A stretch of DNA of 64,000 bases from Plazaster borealis (Eukaryota; Echinodermata; Asteroidea; Forcipulatida; Labidiasteridae), in the NCBI GenBank assembly GCA_021014325.1, contig CM037472.1, positions 24,971,063 to 25,035,062 of the forward strand, given 5' to 3'. A program made the position numbers and the translations under genes. Every line of letters starts with the position of its first letter. Within the stretch, counting starts at the first letter, position 1. This document shows, in pieces, positions 44,890 to 57,514 of this stretch. The notes below the pieces were generated by a model. That model searched no databases and was not told the origin of the DNA. It saw nothing but the letters and a program-made list of their open reading frames with translations.

Positions 44890-45759
44890 CACACCCTTTA
44901 ATGAAGGCTTTGGTCTTTTGAGTAAAGTAAATAAGTACAAGCACAGAGCAACAAGTATCAATCATCCTGTGAAGTGGTGCCATGTTGATACAGTCTCATG
45001 GTGGTTTGAAGTGTACTACAATATAGTGTGCTCAAAACAGAAGGAAAAAACAAAACAATACATAATATGCAATCACAACTCCTGTTTCAAAACTACAAGC
45101 TCTTACATAAAACTTTTGCCCCCCCCAGACTAAGACAAATTAAAATTGCTGGTGTACATTCCCTTTTTATTGTACTAGGCTATAAATCAAAGCAAAGCAA
45201 ATCCCCTATACAAGTTCTTTTAACAAAAAAAAGACATTGAATCACACAAGTTCAATACTAGCCTAACACCATCAAGAGAGGGCGCTATCACAATATTACA
45301 GTCTTCACATTTTGGACAAAAATCTGCAATCTTCTAGATAATATCCATGAATCTTTGTATTTAAGGGAAAAGCTGAAACAAAATAAGTTATAAATGTCCC
45401 ATTTCAGCCATGTATTTATCCAATGAATAAGGCAATACACATTTAAACCTCACAGTGTAATAATACTAGGATCACATTCAATGTAGTTAGCTGCAACCAG
45501 AGCCTATGGGAACTTTCTAATAATATAAGGTGGACATGTTTTTTCATATTTGGGATGGATTTTTGGTAAGTGTGTACTATTATTTGCTTAACTCAATTAC
45601 ATAGAATTTCTTCATAGGGATTGAGATGGATTCTCTAGATGATAGATATGCGAGTTTAAGGAAACAATAACATTCCTTTGTCACCATTTTGTACTGATTT
45701 GGGAGTTTTGGTGGTGCTTTATTTTGACTTGAAATGCTTCACACATATATATTTAAATT

Positions 45760-46140
45760 GGTAATTGTCAAAGACCAGCAACCGCACGTTGTGTGACCCG
45801 ACAACAAAAAATAAAAATAAAAAACCTTGTGAAAGTTAAAGCTCATCAAGCGGTCAATGCTCCTCGCTCTATGGTCTTTGGAGTCACAAAATAGCAACAC
45901 CCCCCCAACCCCCCCCCCCAAAAATAACCCCAACAAAACTGTTTTCACTGTTTTTAAACATACGACCTGTGAGACCAAAACTTTTTACCAAGTTCTCAAA
46001 AACTATCTGTAGCAGTTCAAGCAAATATAGGTCAAGGGAAATGAAAGACTGATATTTCTTGATAACTTTTGTTGGCTGATGACTATTTCTTAACATTCAG
46101 TAAATTGTTAAAATACAGTTTCATACCCAAACGCTCAATA
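45760..46140 (+). mobile_element. family C MITE, left part
   Basis: TTGGTAATTGTCAAAGACCA then CCGCACG and GTGTGACCCGACA matches the left end of the copy at 12563. The right terminus was not found, so the end coordinate is approximate. A run of C at 45909-45919 lies inside. Confidence 0.5.
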
Positions 46141-49100
46141 TCATTAATCTCTTCTTACTTGAGTATTTTGATAAAGTGGAATATTTCTAAAAATGCATAG
46201 TAAAACTGCAACAATTCAACAGCCACTCAAAAGGGGAAATTTAAAATAATTATTTCAAACCAAATAATGTTCAAGAAACAGGCCTTATTGAAAAAATAAA
46301 ATCGGACAAAAGGTACACTGAATTCAGAGATGCTATAAAAATACAATGCAATTAATAAATAAGGCATCCTTATGGAGATTTTTCCCCCTATGTCTTGCAC
46401 CTCACATTCTTCCAGAGACTATGTTCACAAAATTCCTTGTAAAACACCCATCTCTTTAGAATTCCCCTGTTGAGATAATTTGATCCTATTGTCTTTGGCC
46501 TCCACAAGGTTAGACTTGATTTCAAGTCTGAGCTTGCGGTTATTTCTCTGCATCAGCCACTCAGAATTCCCCCGCAGATTTGCTATCACGCGCTCTAACT
46601 CGCAATCTCAGACTTGACCCTCTTGTGTATACGGGATATTCATTTATTCACTACTGACATTTACATAACAACACTATGCCAGAGAGATGACCAATCAGGA
46701 GACCACAAAACTCCCGTTGGCTGCGTCCATTCCAAATAGGATGAAATCGCTTCAGCATTTTCTGTAAAATTGAGCCATTGCTTTTATTTTATAGTGCTTT
46801 GTACGTACAGTACGCTATATTTTTTATACATAAAATAACACAAGATTTAATCTCAAAATGTTGAAAAATAAACTTGACAAACAACCTGATCCTTACTAGA
46901 CGAAAAATTATGATACCTTTGATTTGAATGGTATCGTCCAAAGATTTTCCCAACGTTTTTTACGTATTTTGAATCAAATAACTAGAATCACTTTGTTTTT
47001 TTGTGTTTCCAAACTGTAAGTTGAATCACCGAGCAGAGACAGATTAGTTACACGTGCATCAATGTTGTATTTCCTACTAGTATCTCGAGGTATAAACGGT
47101 TAAGTTTGAATGTGCATTTTATTAAGGGCCTCGGAGATTCTGACCAATCAGAGTGTTCCGTCCACTTTTGGACTAATTCGCCATAGGGTGTGTACAAACC
47201 GACGAACAATGTTCCAAGTCTGTGATCGTAGGTTCAAGACGGAGGTTTATCCACAAGAGGGCGCTGTTTCAGCCAATAATGTATCGGCTATCAGGACGAC
47301 TAAAAACCATGATCACAGACTTGGAACCAAGTCTACCACAAGGTCCATGTGCAAGGGCACCACACTAAATAGAGAGAAAATCATGCGCCCAGCCTTAATA
47401 AAATAAAAATCCACAACCTTTTCTGTAAATCAAAGATATGAAGGTTTACAGCTTTTTATGGATTGTGAAATATGGTCCAATATTGTGCCCCCTGGGGTTG
47501 TTTACTTTAAACCTGGAGCAGTTTGGGTTCACTAGCCCTCTAAAAATGGTCCTATTTTCCTTTTGAAGAGTAATTTTTCCAAGATGGAGTCTGGCCAGCT
47601 TACTCATTCAGGTTCAGTGGTGTTTTTATTTTGTAAGAGCCCATAGCTCAAATGTTGAATGACTAACCTACTAAAAGTTTAAAAGAAAAATGCAGTTTAG
47701 TTATCAGAAAATATATTTGATTCGTTTTCAAGAGGCTGAAAGACTTCAATATTTGTTGAGTATTTTTGAAAATTTAGCATTTAGCATTGGTTGCTATGGG
47801 AAGCTTATTTAGTGTGGTGCACCCCACAATAACAGAGCCGTATATTGGACAGCTCTGCACAACAATAAGCAATAGCGCCCTCTGTGGTGGGAGTTGGTAC
47901 ACCTATGAACAACCAAAGACTGCCACCAAAATACTTATTTGATTCTAAATCAATTTGGGGTTGAAAAAAGAAAACTTGAATGGAGCAGGATTTGAACCAA
48001 CGACCTCCTTGGTTTATTACTTGATATTTATTCTAAACTTTTAGACAATATACTGCATACAGGTTGCATAAGGGCTGTCATTCCCTTTTACATTTCATTT
48101 TGGTCATATTCACCAAACAAAAAGTCCATGGACTACAACTGTTTGGTTCACAAGGATACAACATTTGCTCAAAATAGAATTCATTTGAAAGTTAAAATCA
48201 TTGAGAAAAAAAGCAAAGAAAAAACTTAGGTTATAAACACTCTTGAGAATACAAAAGTATAAAAACTTCCATCAAAATATGTGTTCATCCGGACCCCTGT
48301 CGACAACAAATACATCATTAAAATCCACCTAATAACAAAATAATTTTAATGTAAACAAAATGTAAGAATCAAATGCACAAGTTCTATAAATGACAAATTG
48401 AATCAAATTTGTCAAAATCTAAAATATATCTGTGAGTTACAAAAACAGGAAGCAATTAGCAATACCCTTTAATGACCCGCAAACCAGGAAAAGATCTATG
48501 GTCACTTGACCTAACTCCTCTCTAAATTTTTGATGAAAGATCCGAAACCCTCCAAAATGAGACTGTCCCTAACATCAGCCCCAAGTTGTGAGTGAGGTAC
48601 TTAGGAGAGTGAACAAATGAGAACAATGTGCAAGTCTCTGTTGTAGGTTTTGAACGATGAAAAGTATAAAGTTCTGTGTGGGAGAAATTAACTTGACACA
48701 AATTTGAAAAATTATTCATAAAACAAGATCTACAGACAACTTTTATTGAAAATACTTTGAAAATCATCACTGCCATATCCCCCCTCAGTGTGAACATAAT
48801 TAAGAGTTTAAATATGAAGGACTAGTGTGATTATAAATACTTTTTTTCCAAGTCTCTGAAAATTTATTCTGGACATAATGCATACATATCTTGGTTGATA
48901 GACAAAACACTGTTCACAGACCAAGCACTGCTAGTACCAGCAATGTGTAAATTCACTATTCATGAGTTTTTAAACTTTGGGAAAGAATTAGCTAATGCCC
49001 TTAGCATTGAAGTTGTGAAGTGATTACATTCATTGTATTCCTTGATAAGGGATCAACAGGTATGCACAGTTAGCAGGAACAAAACCCCTTTTGACCAGGA

Positions 49101-49145
49101 AGATTGCAACGTTGGAATTAAAGGTATAACATAAAGGCATCATCA
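46141..49145. other. no gene; inverted repeat and CTCF-like motifs
   Basis: GTTCCAAGTCTGTGATC (47211-47227) and its exact complement (47310-47326) bracket the CCACAAGAGGGCGCT at 47251-47265. A second AGAGGGCGCT on the minus strand is at 47874-47883. CpG words and a CACGTGCATC are near 47050. A 91-codon minus-strand stretch (48522-48797) is unsupported. Confidence 0.45.
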
Positions 49146-49397
49146 GGTTGGTTCAGCGGTAATACTTCCCTGCCTTTCACCTCCGTGACCCCGGTATACA
49201 AATCCCAGACCAGAGCCTTGCATTTGGATTGGGTTATCAGTCCCTACCTAATTGCATGGGTTCTCCCTATTTGGGGGTCTCCTACGTCTAAAACTGAGGT
49301 TTCCTCATTATTTCTCTCTGCACAGGTGTCTTCAGGCCTACGAGTCACAGTGCTAGTCACTTTTCACAATCCCTTGGTTTCATTACCAGAAAGACAT
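49146..49397 (+). mobile_element. SINE (family S2), second copy
   Basis: A diverged tRNA-like head (GGTTCAGCGGT; the B-box region CAAATCCCAG is weak) is followed by ATCAGTCCCTACCTAATTGC and CTAAAACTGAGGTTTCC, as in 31245-31490. The 3' tail is unclear. Confidence 0.6.
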
Positions 49398-49479
49398 TAA
49401 AATCATAATTATTATCATTTTGGTTTTTACACTACACAGATAATAAGCACTATTTTTTTATTTTAATTTTTTATTATGA

Positions 49480-49806
49480 GATATCACCTTACTCACAAGG
49501 CCGGATGGCCACTTCAGGGCGAGGGCTACACTTAACTGATTTGGGCTATCCACCCAAATCAACTGTCAACAGGGACACGTTGCTACCTACTTCTAGGGCT
49601 GAAACAGGGTTACCCCCTTCACAGTCCGTAAGGATATAGGCTGGTAGAGCAGAATGCACTACTTTCCCAACTTTTTACGAAGCAATTATGGTTAAGTGCC
49701 TTGCTCAAGGGCACAAGTGTCATGACCGGGATTCGAACCCACACTCTGCTGCTGACAACACCAAAGCTTGGGTTCTGTGAACTAGACCGCTCGGCCACGA
49801 CAAGCC
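49480..49806 (-). mobile_element. SINE with S1-type head and a different body
   Basis: On the minus strand: TGGCTTGTCGTGGCCGAGCG head, GGGTTCGAATCCC B-box, CACTTGTGCCCTTGAGCAAG. The remainder (AACCCTGTTTCAGCCCTAG, ACGTGTCCCTGTTGACAG) is not the S1 body, so it is a subfamily or chimera. Confidence 0.65.
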
Positions 49807-50030
49807 ACTATATACTTGGTGCTTCCCAACTCCTGCGGAAAAATATTTCACAGGCTGTCTACTCGGGTGGGATTCGAACCCACGCCCCTGCATTCCAGAA
49901 CAGCTATCTTAACCACTAGACCACAGAGTGTGCCCGGTGACGAGAGACCAGTTCCAATCCTGTAATTAGCAGCAGGTATCGCAAACAATTTAACAGGTGG
50001 TCAAATTGCATCAGGGATAATTGTTGGTTT
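49807..50030 (-). mobile_element. palindromic retroposon fragment (family P)
   Basis: The minus-strand tRNA-like module at about 49860-49930 (TGGTCTAGTGGTTAAG-type A-box as TCTAGTGGTTAAGATAGC; B-box GGGTTCGAATCCC) and the word CAAATTGCATCAGGGATAAT, the complement of the family tail, place it with 43531 and 57090. The outer left arm is eroded. It abuts the SINE at 49480-49806. Confidence 0.65.
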
Positions 50031-52656
50031 GTTATTTTTTTTGGAAAATAAATTCCATGCCATCCTCTAGTTTTCAATAAACACACAGAGTACTTTCACT
50101 AAAACTGTATCAAATATAGAGAGAGAGAACGAAAGAGAGAAAAAAAGATATGTTTTGTTGTTGTTGTTGTTGTTGTTGCTGCTGCTTTTTTTTGGGGGGG
50201 GGGGTTCAAATTATATTTTCTTAACTATGACAGTATTTCAGACATAAATATTTCTGTGGAGGACTGGTATGAACTTAAAAATCAGTGAGATTTTCGATTG
50301 AATCTAATTACCGCAAATAATCTTGACCAATTTAAAACGTATAAACGGTGCATTTAAAGCAAAAGGAAACAAAACCTTTTCAATATTTCAAAAACATCAT
50401 GCATAAGACTTGGGGGGGGCAACAAGTCATTCATTTCATTAAGAGTGCATCTTTATGCAGGCAGTAGCCTTCAGTGACTCAAGTGACAAAGTACAGTGCC
50501 CCTGTTCAGTACAAGTCTAACGAAGCTTATGAAGAAAATCCAGAGCATCGCCGATTCATGCATCGTTGATAATATTAGTCTATTACTGCACTGGATACGT
50601 AGATTTGCAATATATGTGAACCTTATATATTATCTGCAACAGCGCTGTCTGAAAGTGATGGCAAGCCCTGGATAGCTGCTGCAATGACGTCAACAGTGTG
50701 TCAGGATCCACAGAGTGGAAAATAGGCTCCCTGGGCAGGCTTAGTAATTGGCTGATGCTTGCTGGGTTAGTTTAATTCCCATTTTCTTTTTTCAAGAGGC
50801 TAAAGAAAGAAAAGAAAAAAGCTTGATGCGGCTTTACTGCTCAATCGTTCTGTTTTGTTTATTGACGGTAATTCTGAAAGCAGGTAGGGATTATTGATGA
50901 GGCATATAGGTAGCCATGACAGTTAGGGACCTAAGGTGGTAAGGGGGGGGGGGGGCGAGTAGAATAAAGTGATAAGGAACTGTTGTATCACTCCATCCCC
51001 AGTTGGTAGGATAAACAGTTGTTGGCTCAGGTTAATTCACTGTAAAAAATATCGTGCTCATCAAGACAAGCATCTCAAGATTTTGTAATGATAAAAAAAG
51101 GGGGAAAAAAGGGGGGCATGGCATGATGTTATTCGTGAATTAGCGATACGGACATCAATCTTAAGTTTGCCATTGCCTGTGGGGTCTTTCCCACACAGGA
51201 CTTATAGAGCACTGAGTAGAGACAATACAGTGCTTTTCAACCATTTGGGTGAAGACCAAAACCACAAAATGGCTATAATTTTTGCTTTTTCTTGGCCAAA
51301 AGACTTGCATGTATTGCAAATTTAGGAGCAAAGAGTACTTTCACATTGATTTATAGATCCTGTGCTACATTAAATTTCTGCTAACAAGGTACTGTCCCCT
51401 CAATACCCTCAAAGGTCATCTGTCTTGAGGTGAACAATAGTTACATCCAATGTCTAATCTAAAAAATTATTAATGATTCTCCCTGGATTGTTCAGACAAA
51501 AAAATACCTTTCACAGATTTATCAGCAAACAGATTAAAGAAATCTTCCAATCTGCTCTACAAATAAAAAAATTCCAAATGGAGCACAGACCTCCAAAAAT
51601 GGTACAAAAAATGCACTTGAAACTGTGTCAGTAAAGCAATTTCTGCCCATGGATCTGCTGATCCACAGCAAGCTAAGAACCCTTCAGTGGTCAGAATAAT
51701 TTCTGGAAAAATTCAATCATTTGCAAATCCTCCTGTGGAGAAAAGTTGTTGGCATTCCTGATCGGCACGGCAAAATAGTTCTTTGGTTAATGCTATGATC
51801 AACACGAGGGCATCGGTTTTAAATCCTCGTGGCACTGGGTAGATTGTTCGGATAATCACTGCGGGCTTTACACGCTGCACACTTGCCACACAAAGCAGGG
51901 GGATCATTTGCAGGTCCTTGGGCCAGAATTCCCTCCTCCAAATCAGCGGTGGACAACGAAATGGGTTTGTGGGGCACTTCAATACGGTTTTATGAGGGGA
52001 GGAATAAAAGCTCTTTGAAGAGTGTATGAAAAAGAGTGTTGTTTGTTTTTTTCCGAGGTAGATTGGTAGATCTGATAAAACAAGTTTGGTTATAGCTGAG
52101 AGAGACGCTCTGCTCTCAGGACCTGCTAATAAAAACTCTTCAACCTATAAAGAGTATAAAGAAACCAAGAAGATGTTTTGATGGCCAAAATAGGATACAG
52201 GGCTTCTTGAGATATAAGGAATGGTAAGATGTGATTATAACACAAAGGGCATTGACATAATTGGGATTTTTCTTTGACTCTGAATAAACTTACAAGCACC
52301 ACTGTGAGAATGCGTTTTGGTTGATTGAGCCCTTTTTGTCAATAGCGGAATGGAAATGAATTCGCTGTCTCTACTGAACAGCGGTTAATGATGCAACTTT
52401 TTCTCCAAATAAATTTGCTCTTTGGGCTGGGAGATGTATGCCAAAGCACGATGCAGCAGAAAACACGAATCGGTAAATTTGATTTACAAATAATGACAAT
52501 ATACCAAAAATGTTTTACAATCATGGTAAATTATTTAGACAGTCAATAACAGCTTCTTGTTGAGAGGTTGAGAGCACACGAATATAAGGGAAAGCAGGTT
52601 ATCAGTCAAAGTATCATGCAATGTTTACTTTTTATGACAGAACCCATGGTTGTTTT
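50031..52656. other. no gene; microsatellite and unique GC-richer patches
   Basis: (TTG)n with TGC variants at 50155-50186, then T and G runs to 50204. Patches at 50640-50780 and 51620-52000 are unusually balanced in composition, contain no repeat I recognise, and include ATTGGCTGATGC and TAATT words. They are candidates for conserved regulatory DNA. An 89-codon minus-strand stretch (51713-51982) lacks splice support. Confidence 0.35.
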
Positions 52657-53073
52657 TTGGCGTGGCCGAGCGGTCAAGTGCACTGGACCCAAGCTTTGGT
52701 GTTTCTGATCCGCATAGTGTGGTTTTGAGTCCCGGTCTTGACACTTGTGTCCTTGAGCAAGACAACTTAACCATTATTGCGTTGTCCTTTGGATGGGACG
52801 TAAAGCCGTAGGTCCCGCGTTGGGTCAATGCACGTAAAAGAACCCAGTACATTTTTTGTTAAGAGAAGGGGTTCTTTGAGTGAGTGCTTTGAGTGCTTTG
52901 AGACGCCCTCGGCTGCAGATTGTGCCACATCACTCTGTAATGGTGCTATGTAAATAAATGGGTCTCATATTTTAAACATAGCTCCACATACCTTGTAAAA
53001 AAAAAAATTAGTGCTTTGAGACGCCCTCCAGTGTGATAAAGCGCTATATAAGAACTGCGTATTATTATCACTA
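52657..53073 (+). mobile_element. full-length SINE (family S1)
   Basis: The head has A-box GTGGCCGAGCGGTCAAG and a B-box eroded to TTTTGAGTCCC. The body is TTGGATGGGACGTAAAGCCG, then CACGTAAAAGAACCCAG. The tail is AAAGCGCTATATAAGAACTG, CGTATTATTA. TTGTTTT at 52650-52656 and 53074-53080 is a plausible 7-bp target duplication. An extra GTGCTTTGAG(A) duplication is seen near 52885-52900. Confidence 0.85.
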
Positions 53074-53613
53074 TTGTTTTAACTTGTTTTAACTAAATTC
53101 TCATTTCTACAGCTCTGTGAGATTCAGTGCAACAAGCTTTTTATATGAATCAGGCTCATGTAGCATTCCCCTTCAAAATATGTATATGTTTCTGAAATAC
53201 TCTAACATTTCAACAACTGATTAAGTCAAAATATAGACCCCTTGCTCTACTGCCACCTGTGGCTACAGTCTGCCAATAGCTTGCCATTTTGGGAGTCAAA
53301 TTTATCATATTTTTGATCGCATGTGGCACTTTCATCAGGGAATTGTCTTGCGTCACAATTACAGTTTCATCTTATTTTAATTGTCTGTATGTAGTTTCCT
53401 TGCATCAATGACGAAATACATAAACATAATAATAACAACAATGAAAAAATCTCAGTTTGTTTACTTGTTTTGCATCACGTGAATTCGGTTCACATTCGCC
53501 CTCATGCGGTCAAAAATACGGCGAATTGCATGTAAAGATGCAGTGCAGGTCTCACCATTCACACATCACCTAACACGTTACACTGTACAATAACACACAG
53601 GGAATTCGACTCC
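53074..53613. other. no gene seen
   Basis: Unique AT-rich DNA with CACGTGAATTCGG at about 53476. No exon. Confidence 0.4.
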
Positions 53614-53807
53614 TGGGCCAATTTCATAGAGTCGCTTAAGCAGAGGAGATTGCTTAACATTTTCCTGCTGAGCAAAAATGAGCAGGATACCAGTCACAGA
53701 TGGTGCATGTAAAATGGTATTTTGGCTGGTGACCTTATTGTGCTAAACATAATTTTGTTGTGCTTAGCTACTTTTTGTGCTTAAGCAGCTCTATGAAATT
53801 GGGCCCT
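53614..53807. mobile_element. GGGCC-type MITE
   Basis: Inverted ends TGGGCCAATTTCATAGAGTC and the complement of AGCTCTATGAAATTGGGCCC. The core ATGGTATTTTGGCTGGTGAC and repeated TGCTTAAGC words are shared with the other copies. Confidence 0.85.
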
Positions 53808-56800
53808 GTAATGGCGCAACCAAGATTCATCGTTGGTGATGCTGTCAGGTGAGTTGGGTCAATTGATAATTAATTACTTTGTTAGTCTCTGGCGCTGGAC
53901 ACACCAACAGTAAACACTTCTACATGACCTTCCTAATAAACAATAACTAAGGCTTATGAAGGATCGACAGATTTATCCCAAACAATACTTCCTTTAAAAA
54001 AACCCACTGCAGATTATACCTAGTAATAAGTATACCTTTTCAAAATCTTTAATCTTTCCATCCTCTAATCCAAGTTACTATAAGGGGGAAAGAGATTTGA
54101 GAATTCCTAAACACAAATCCTTTTAGTAAAATACAGCTCACAAGAGGGCAGTGTTCGGAGGACCTGCAATGATTCTTTGACTTGTGATTTCCTTATCACT
54201 AAACACAAGAGGGGGTGCTTTCTAATACCCAGTAATGACTTCAGTGACTTGGGCAGTCAACCGCAATTGAGTCAGAACCAGAATAAAATTGTCAAATGTC
54301 AAACTCCTAATCTCTTTTTGGGAAAAATCCCGCCCCAAATCACAAGGAAGATTAAATAAAATTGTTCATTAGGCAGAAGACACTCAGTGTATCAATATGT
54401 GCCCCCCCCCACAGCAAAAACCAGGCACTTCTCAAAAATAGTGCAATGGCATGAAAACCCCGCAGTGAGGGCTGTAATAGCAGCACGTGCTGACATATTT
54501 TAACATTTCTATTTTCTTAACCACATCAAACATGCTGGTCAGCTCATAATTATGCCATGATGTCCTAAGCTGGATCATGCCACACATCCTAGAGGGGGGG
54601 GGGGGGTTTCAATCAACAGGGGTCAGTGATTTGGTTAGGAGGGGGCAGGACAAAACTCTGCCAGCGTTCTTCGCGTACAAAATCGGTTCGTCACTTGTCA
54701 ATGGCAGATGAAACCAAATTATAAAACTTGGTTAATTAAGCAAACAAGTAAGCTTAAATTAACCCAGGCAATACCTGGACATGTAAACAACACACTTAGA
54801 TCAAAACAAAATTGTTGACTAAAAATGCAAAACGAAACCTCTTAACCTATGGAAAATGCTTGAGAGCATGTGCTGACAACAGACCACGGGGGCGTGCAAC
54901 CAAACAGGTACCTCGCTGGAGGGTTTTAAAGACAACTGAAACATCAGTTAAATATTCTATGTTGAGAAAAATTTACCTTATAGGCCCTAGTTAAGTATTA
55001 GTTGAAAGATCTTCTCATCATCTATTTGATGAGCATATTAACCAATTATTGGCTCGTACATTGTACCTGTATTTTGCATGGAGCGTCACATATTGTTTGA
55101 AATCCGAGCAATATCTCTAATCACAATGTTTGAAACTGATTACAGGCATGATAATTGGCCCTTGTAAAAGATAGTAGGAAGATTTTACTGAGAAAAAGGG
55201 CTGACCTACCATGGTATAAGTTAGGGCTATTTAGAAAACAATTTCCCTGATTTCTCTGAGAGCAAAATTTTTGAAATCAGATTAAAGTAGGAAGAATATC
55301 TTGTCTGTGATTAGTAAATGTATGAAGGTGTAACAGCAATGAGCAAGTACTCTAAACCTGACTGTAGTTCACCACTCTCTGCAAGACCATTTGTCAACGG
55401 AAAACATGTTTTACCCATCAGCAACAAAGTGTAAGTTGTTGCAACAAAAACCCCCTCAAATCAATGCACTTAAAACCTTCTCTTTGTCCCAAATTAATGA
55501 TGATGATTATTATAATAATTGAGAACATTTATAACGCACACAAATCTGCAAAAAACCCGCTGATGGCGCATACAGTATCAAACATGAATACTTTGTTGTG
55601 CAACTCCACTCAAAAGGAAAAATGACAGAAAAAAGTGCTTGAGCTGCACCTTATTCTTCCAAATATGGAGAATTGAAGCATTTAAAAAAAATGATGCGTG
55701 ATAATTACCTACGTAATGCAACAGATGTTTCATTCCATATCCTATGAAACATAAACAATGTGTTTATTCAAATTAGTCAAGGCTGGATAGAAAATATGCG
55801 CAAACAGGAGTAAAATGTATTCGGGTAGAAAAAAAGATCGCAAAGATAAAAATAATAATCATCCAACAAAAATAATACCAGGACAGCTTCTGGTCAAATC
55901 AATATTTGGTTAATTGCTGATTCTGCTTATCTAGCACACCTGACAGATTTATTTGTGAATTTACGACATTAGGCATGGACATTATGGCACAAGGATTACA
56001 TGTGCACTTTGCTCGACGGTTCAAACATACTTTCTGAGAAGTACTTTTTATTTGACGTGCTTTGTTGTTGAGTACCTTTCTTCTCCATATGTTGTTAAAA
56101 GCAATTATGCAATAAAACACATTAAATTATCAGATGATGTTTTCTATAACTTTTTTTTTTCCAACACAAAATTAAAAAAATGGTTGTGTACCCGAAATTT
56201 ACTGGAAAAAGGGCGTAAGCAATTCAGAAGGAGTGAGTCAAATTAAAACAATCTTTGAACAAACAGGTTACTTTTTAGTTTCTCACATGGTCAGGTGACT
56301 ATAACGTGTGAAAGCCAGTGTGGTACATTTTTAATTTGGGCTATGTAAACCATTATTCACTAATACCGGCCCCAAATTCTTTGCACTTAAGAGTTTGTAT
56401 TTGACAGATGCTGGTTACCACTTCAGTCAGAATGCTATGTGATGTATTTTTTTATGACTTGTTCCTTTTCGAACAAATACGGTAAGCAATATTTTCTGTT
56501 CAAATTGGGACCAGTGGGACCAAGGACCTATTTCAGCGCTCTGATTCACAAAGAATTCTGCGCTTACAGACACCATTCCCCGCTTACAGGCTAAGAAGTG
56601 CCAATTTGTTGCACTAGCTCAAGCAAAGAAAGGGCCTACTTATGAAGTACACATACAAACATTCCTTGCTAACCTGTGAATTTTGAGAGCCATGATATTA
56701 GGATCTTCCTGCAAACTGTCTTGACTTAGAATTAGAGGTACACAAGTACTTTTTCAAGGCACAGAAGGTCCCAATAAAATGGCTCATAACAAAAACAATA

Positions 56801-56986
56801 TATATTACCGTTACATTTTTGTAACAATGAGTTACATTGACGTATGACTATAATAACTTATGAATGGCAGAAAACCGATCAAACTTTCACGCTCGGTTTT
56901 CTTTAAACACAATCTTGAAACACAATGCACATTAACATAAAAAGTAAAACAAAATTGGTGGTGAAAATAAAGATTATTTGACTTAC
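53808..56986. other. no supported gene; old MITE fragment
   Basis: An AAGAGGGCAGTGTTC motif lies at about 54142 and a 13-nt G run at 54594-54606. A degraded relative of the variant GGGCC element (13120-13372) lies at about 56510-56700, with CTGCGCTTACAGACACCATT and TTGCTAACCTGTGAA. Otherwise AT-rich and intron-like. Confidence 0.4.
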
Positions 56987-57065
56987 CCTCTAGTTGGATT
57001 CCGTTGTCTTGGATGGTGTAGACAAGACCAACAAATGGAGCAATAGGAGATTTGGCAACCAAAAC
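56987..57065 (-). CDS. putative internal exon, unknown protein (best splice signals)
   Basis: On the minus strand the acceptor TTATCTTTTTTCTTCTGATAG precedes 57065 and the donor is GAGG|GTAAGT at 56987/56986. Both are near-consensus. The preferred frame enters in phase 0 and reads VLVAKSPIAPFVGLVYTIQD then NGIQLE, leaving one base (phase 1). Alternating hydrophobic residues suggest beta strands of an extracellular or membrane-proximal domain. Phase 1 entry is also open but gives an odd Cys/His-rich reading. Exit phase 1 fits the terminal exon at 20328-20422. The low-confidence candidate at 60002-60160 could precede it in phase 0. Protein family not recognised. Confidence 0.55.
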
Positions 57066-57089
57066 CTATCAGAAGAAAAAAGATAATTT

Positions 57090-57455
57090 TTATTTGTGTT
57101 TTACCTTAAACCGATATGTGTTAGGCACTGTATATTCAATACTTTCCTGAGTTCTATGGGAAAAACCCCACAGGCATATTACTTGGGTTTGATTCGAACC
57201 CGCAACCTTTGCCATTCTTGAGCAGGTGTCTTACCACTAGACCACAGAGCTTGCCAATGGCTAGAGGCCAGCTTCTAATATAAAGGATTCAAACTACAAG
57301 CTCGGTGGTCTAGTGGTATGACATCTGCTTTATAATGGCAAAGGTCGTGGGTTCGAATCCCATCCAAGAAATATGCCTGTTACTTTTTTCCGACAGAACT
57401 TGGGAAAGTACTGAGTACACAGTGCTTAACACACATTGATGTAGGGTAAAACACA
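57090..57455. mobile_element. palindromic retroposon with two head-to-head tRNA-like promoters (family P)
   Basis: The arms are TTATTTGTGTTTTACCTTAA at the left and GGTAAAACACAATAAAA at the right, with TATGTGTTAGGCACTGTATA answered by TACACAGTGCTTAACACACA. Inside, a minus-strand tRNA-like module (57178-57255; A-box TGGTCTAGTGGTAAG, B-box GGTTCGAATCA) faces a plus-strand module (57300-57365; A-box GGTGGTCTAGTGGTATG, B-box GGGTTCGAATCCC). The two are near-complements. The family tail, CTTTATCCCTGATGCAAATT, is displaced to 58032-58051, apparently by the insertion at 57515-57984. Confidence 0.78.
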
Positions 57456-57514
57456 ATAAAACTAGAAATGTAGTTAAAGCTGTATAATATACATTTTATT
57501 TGAACTTCCAGTTT

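Noticed and set aside
57300..57365. Functional tRNA gene on the plus strand
   Set aside because: A- and B-boxes are present, but the anticodon stem does not pair well and the unit is part of a palindromic repeat family.
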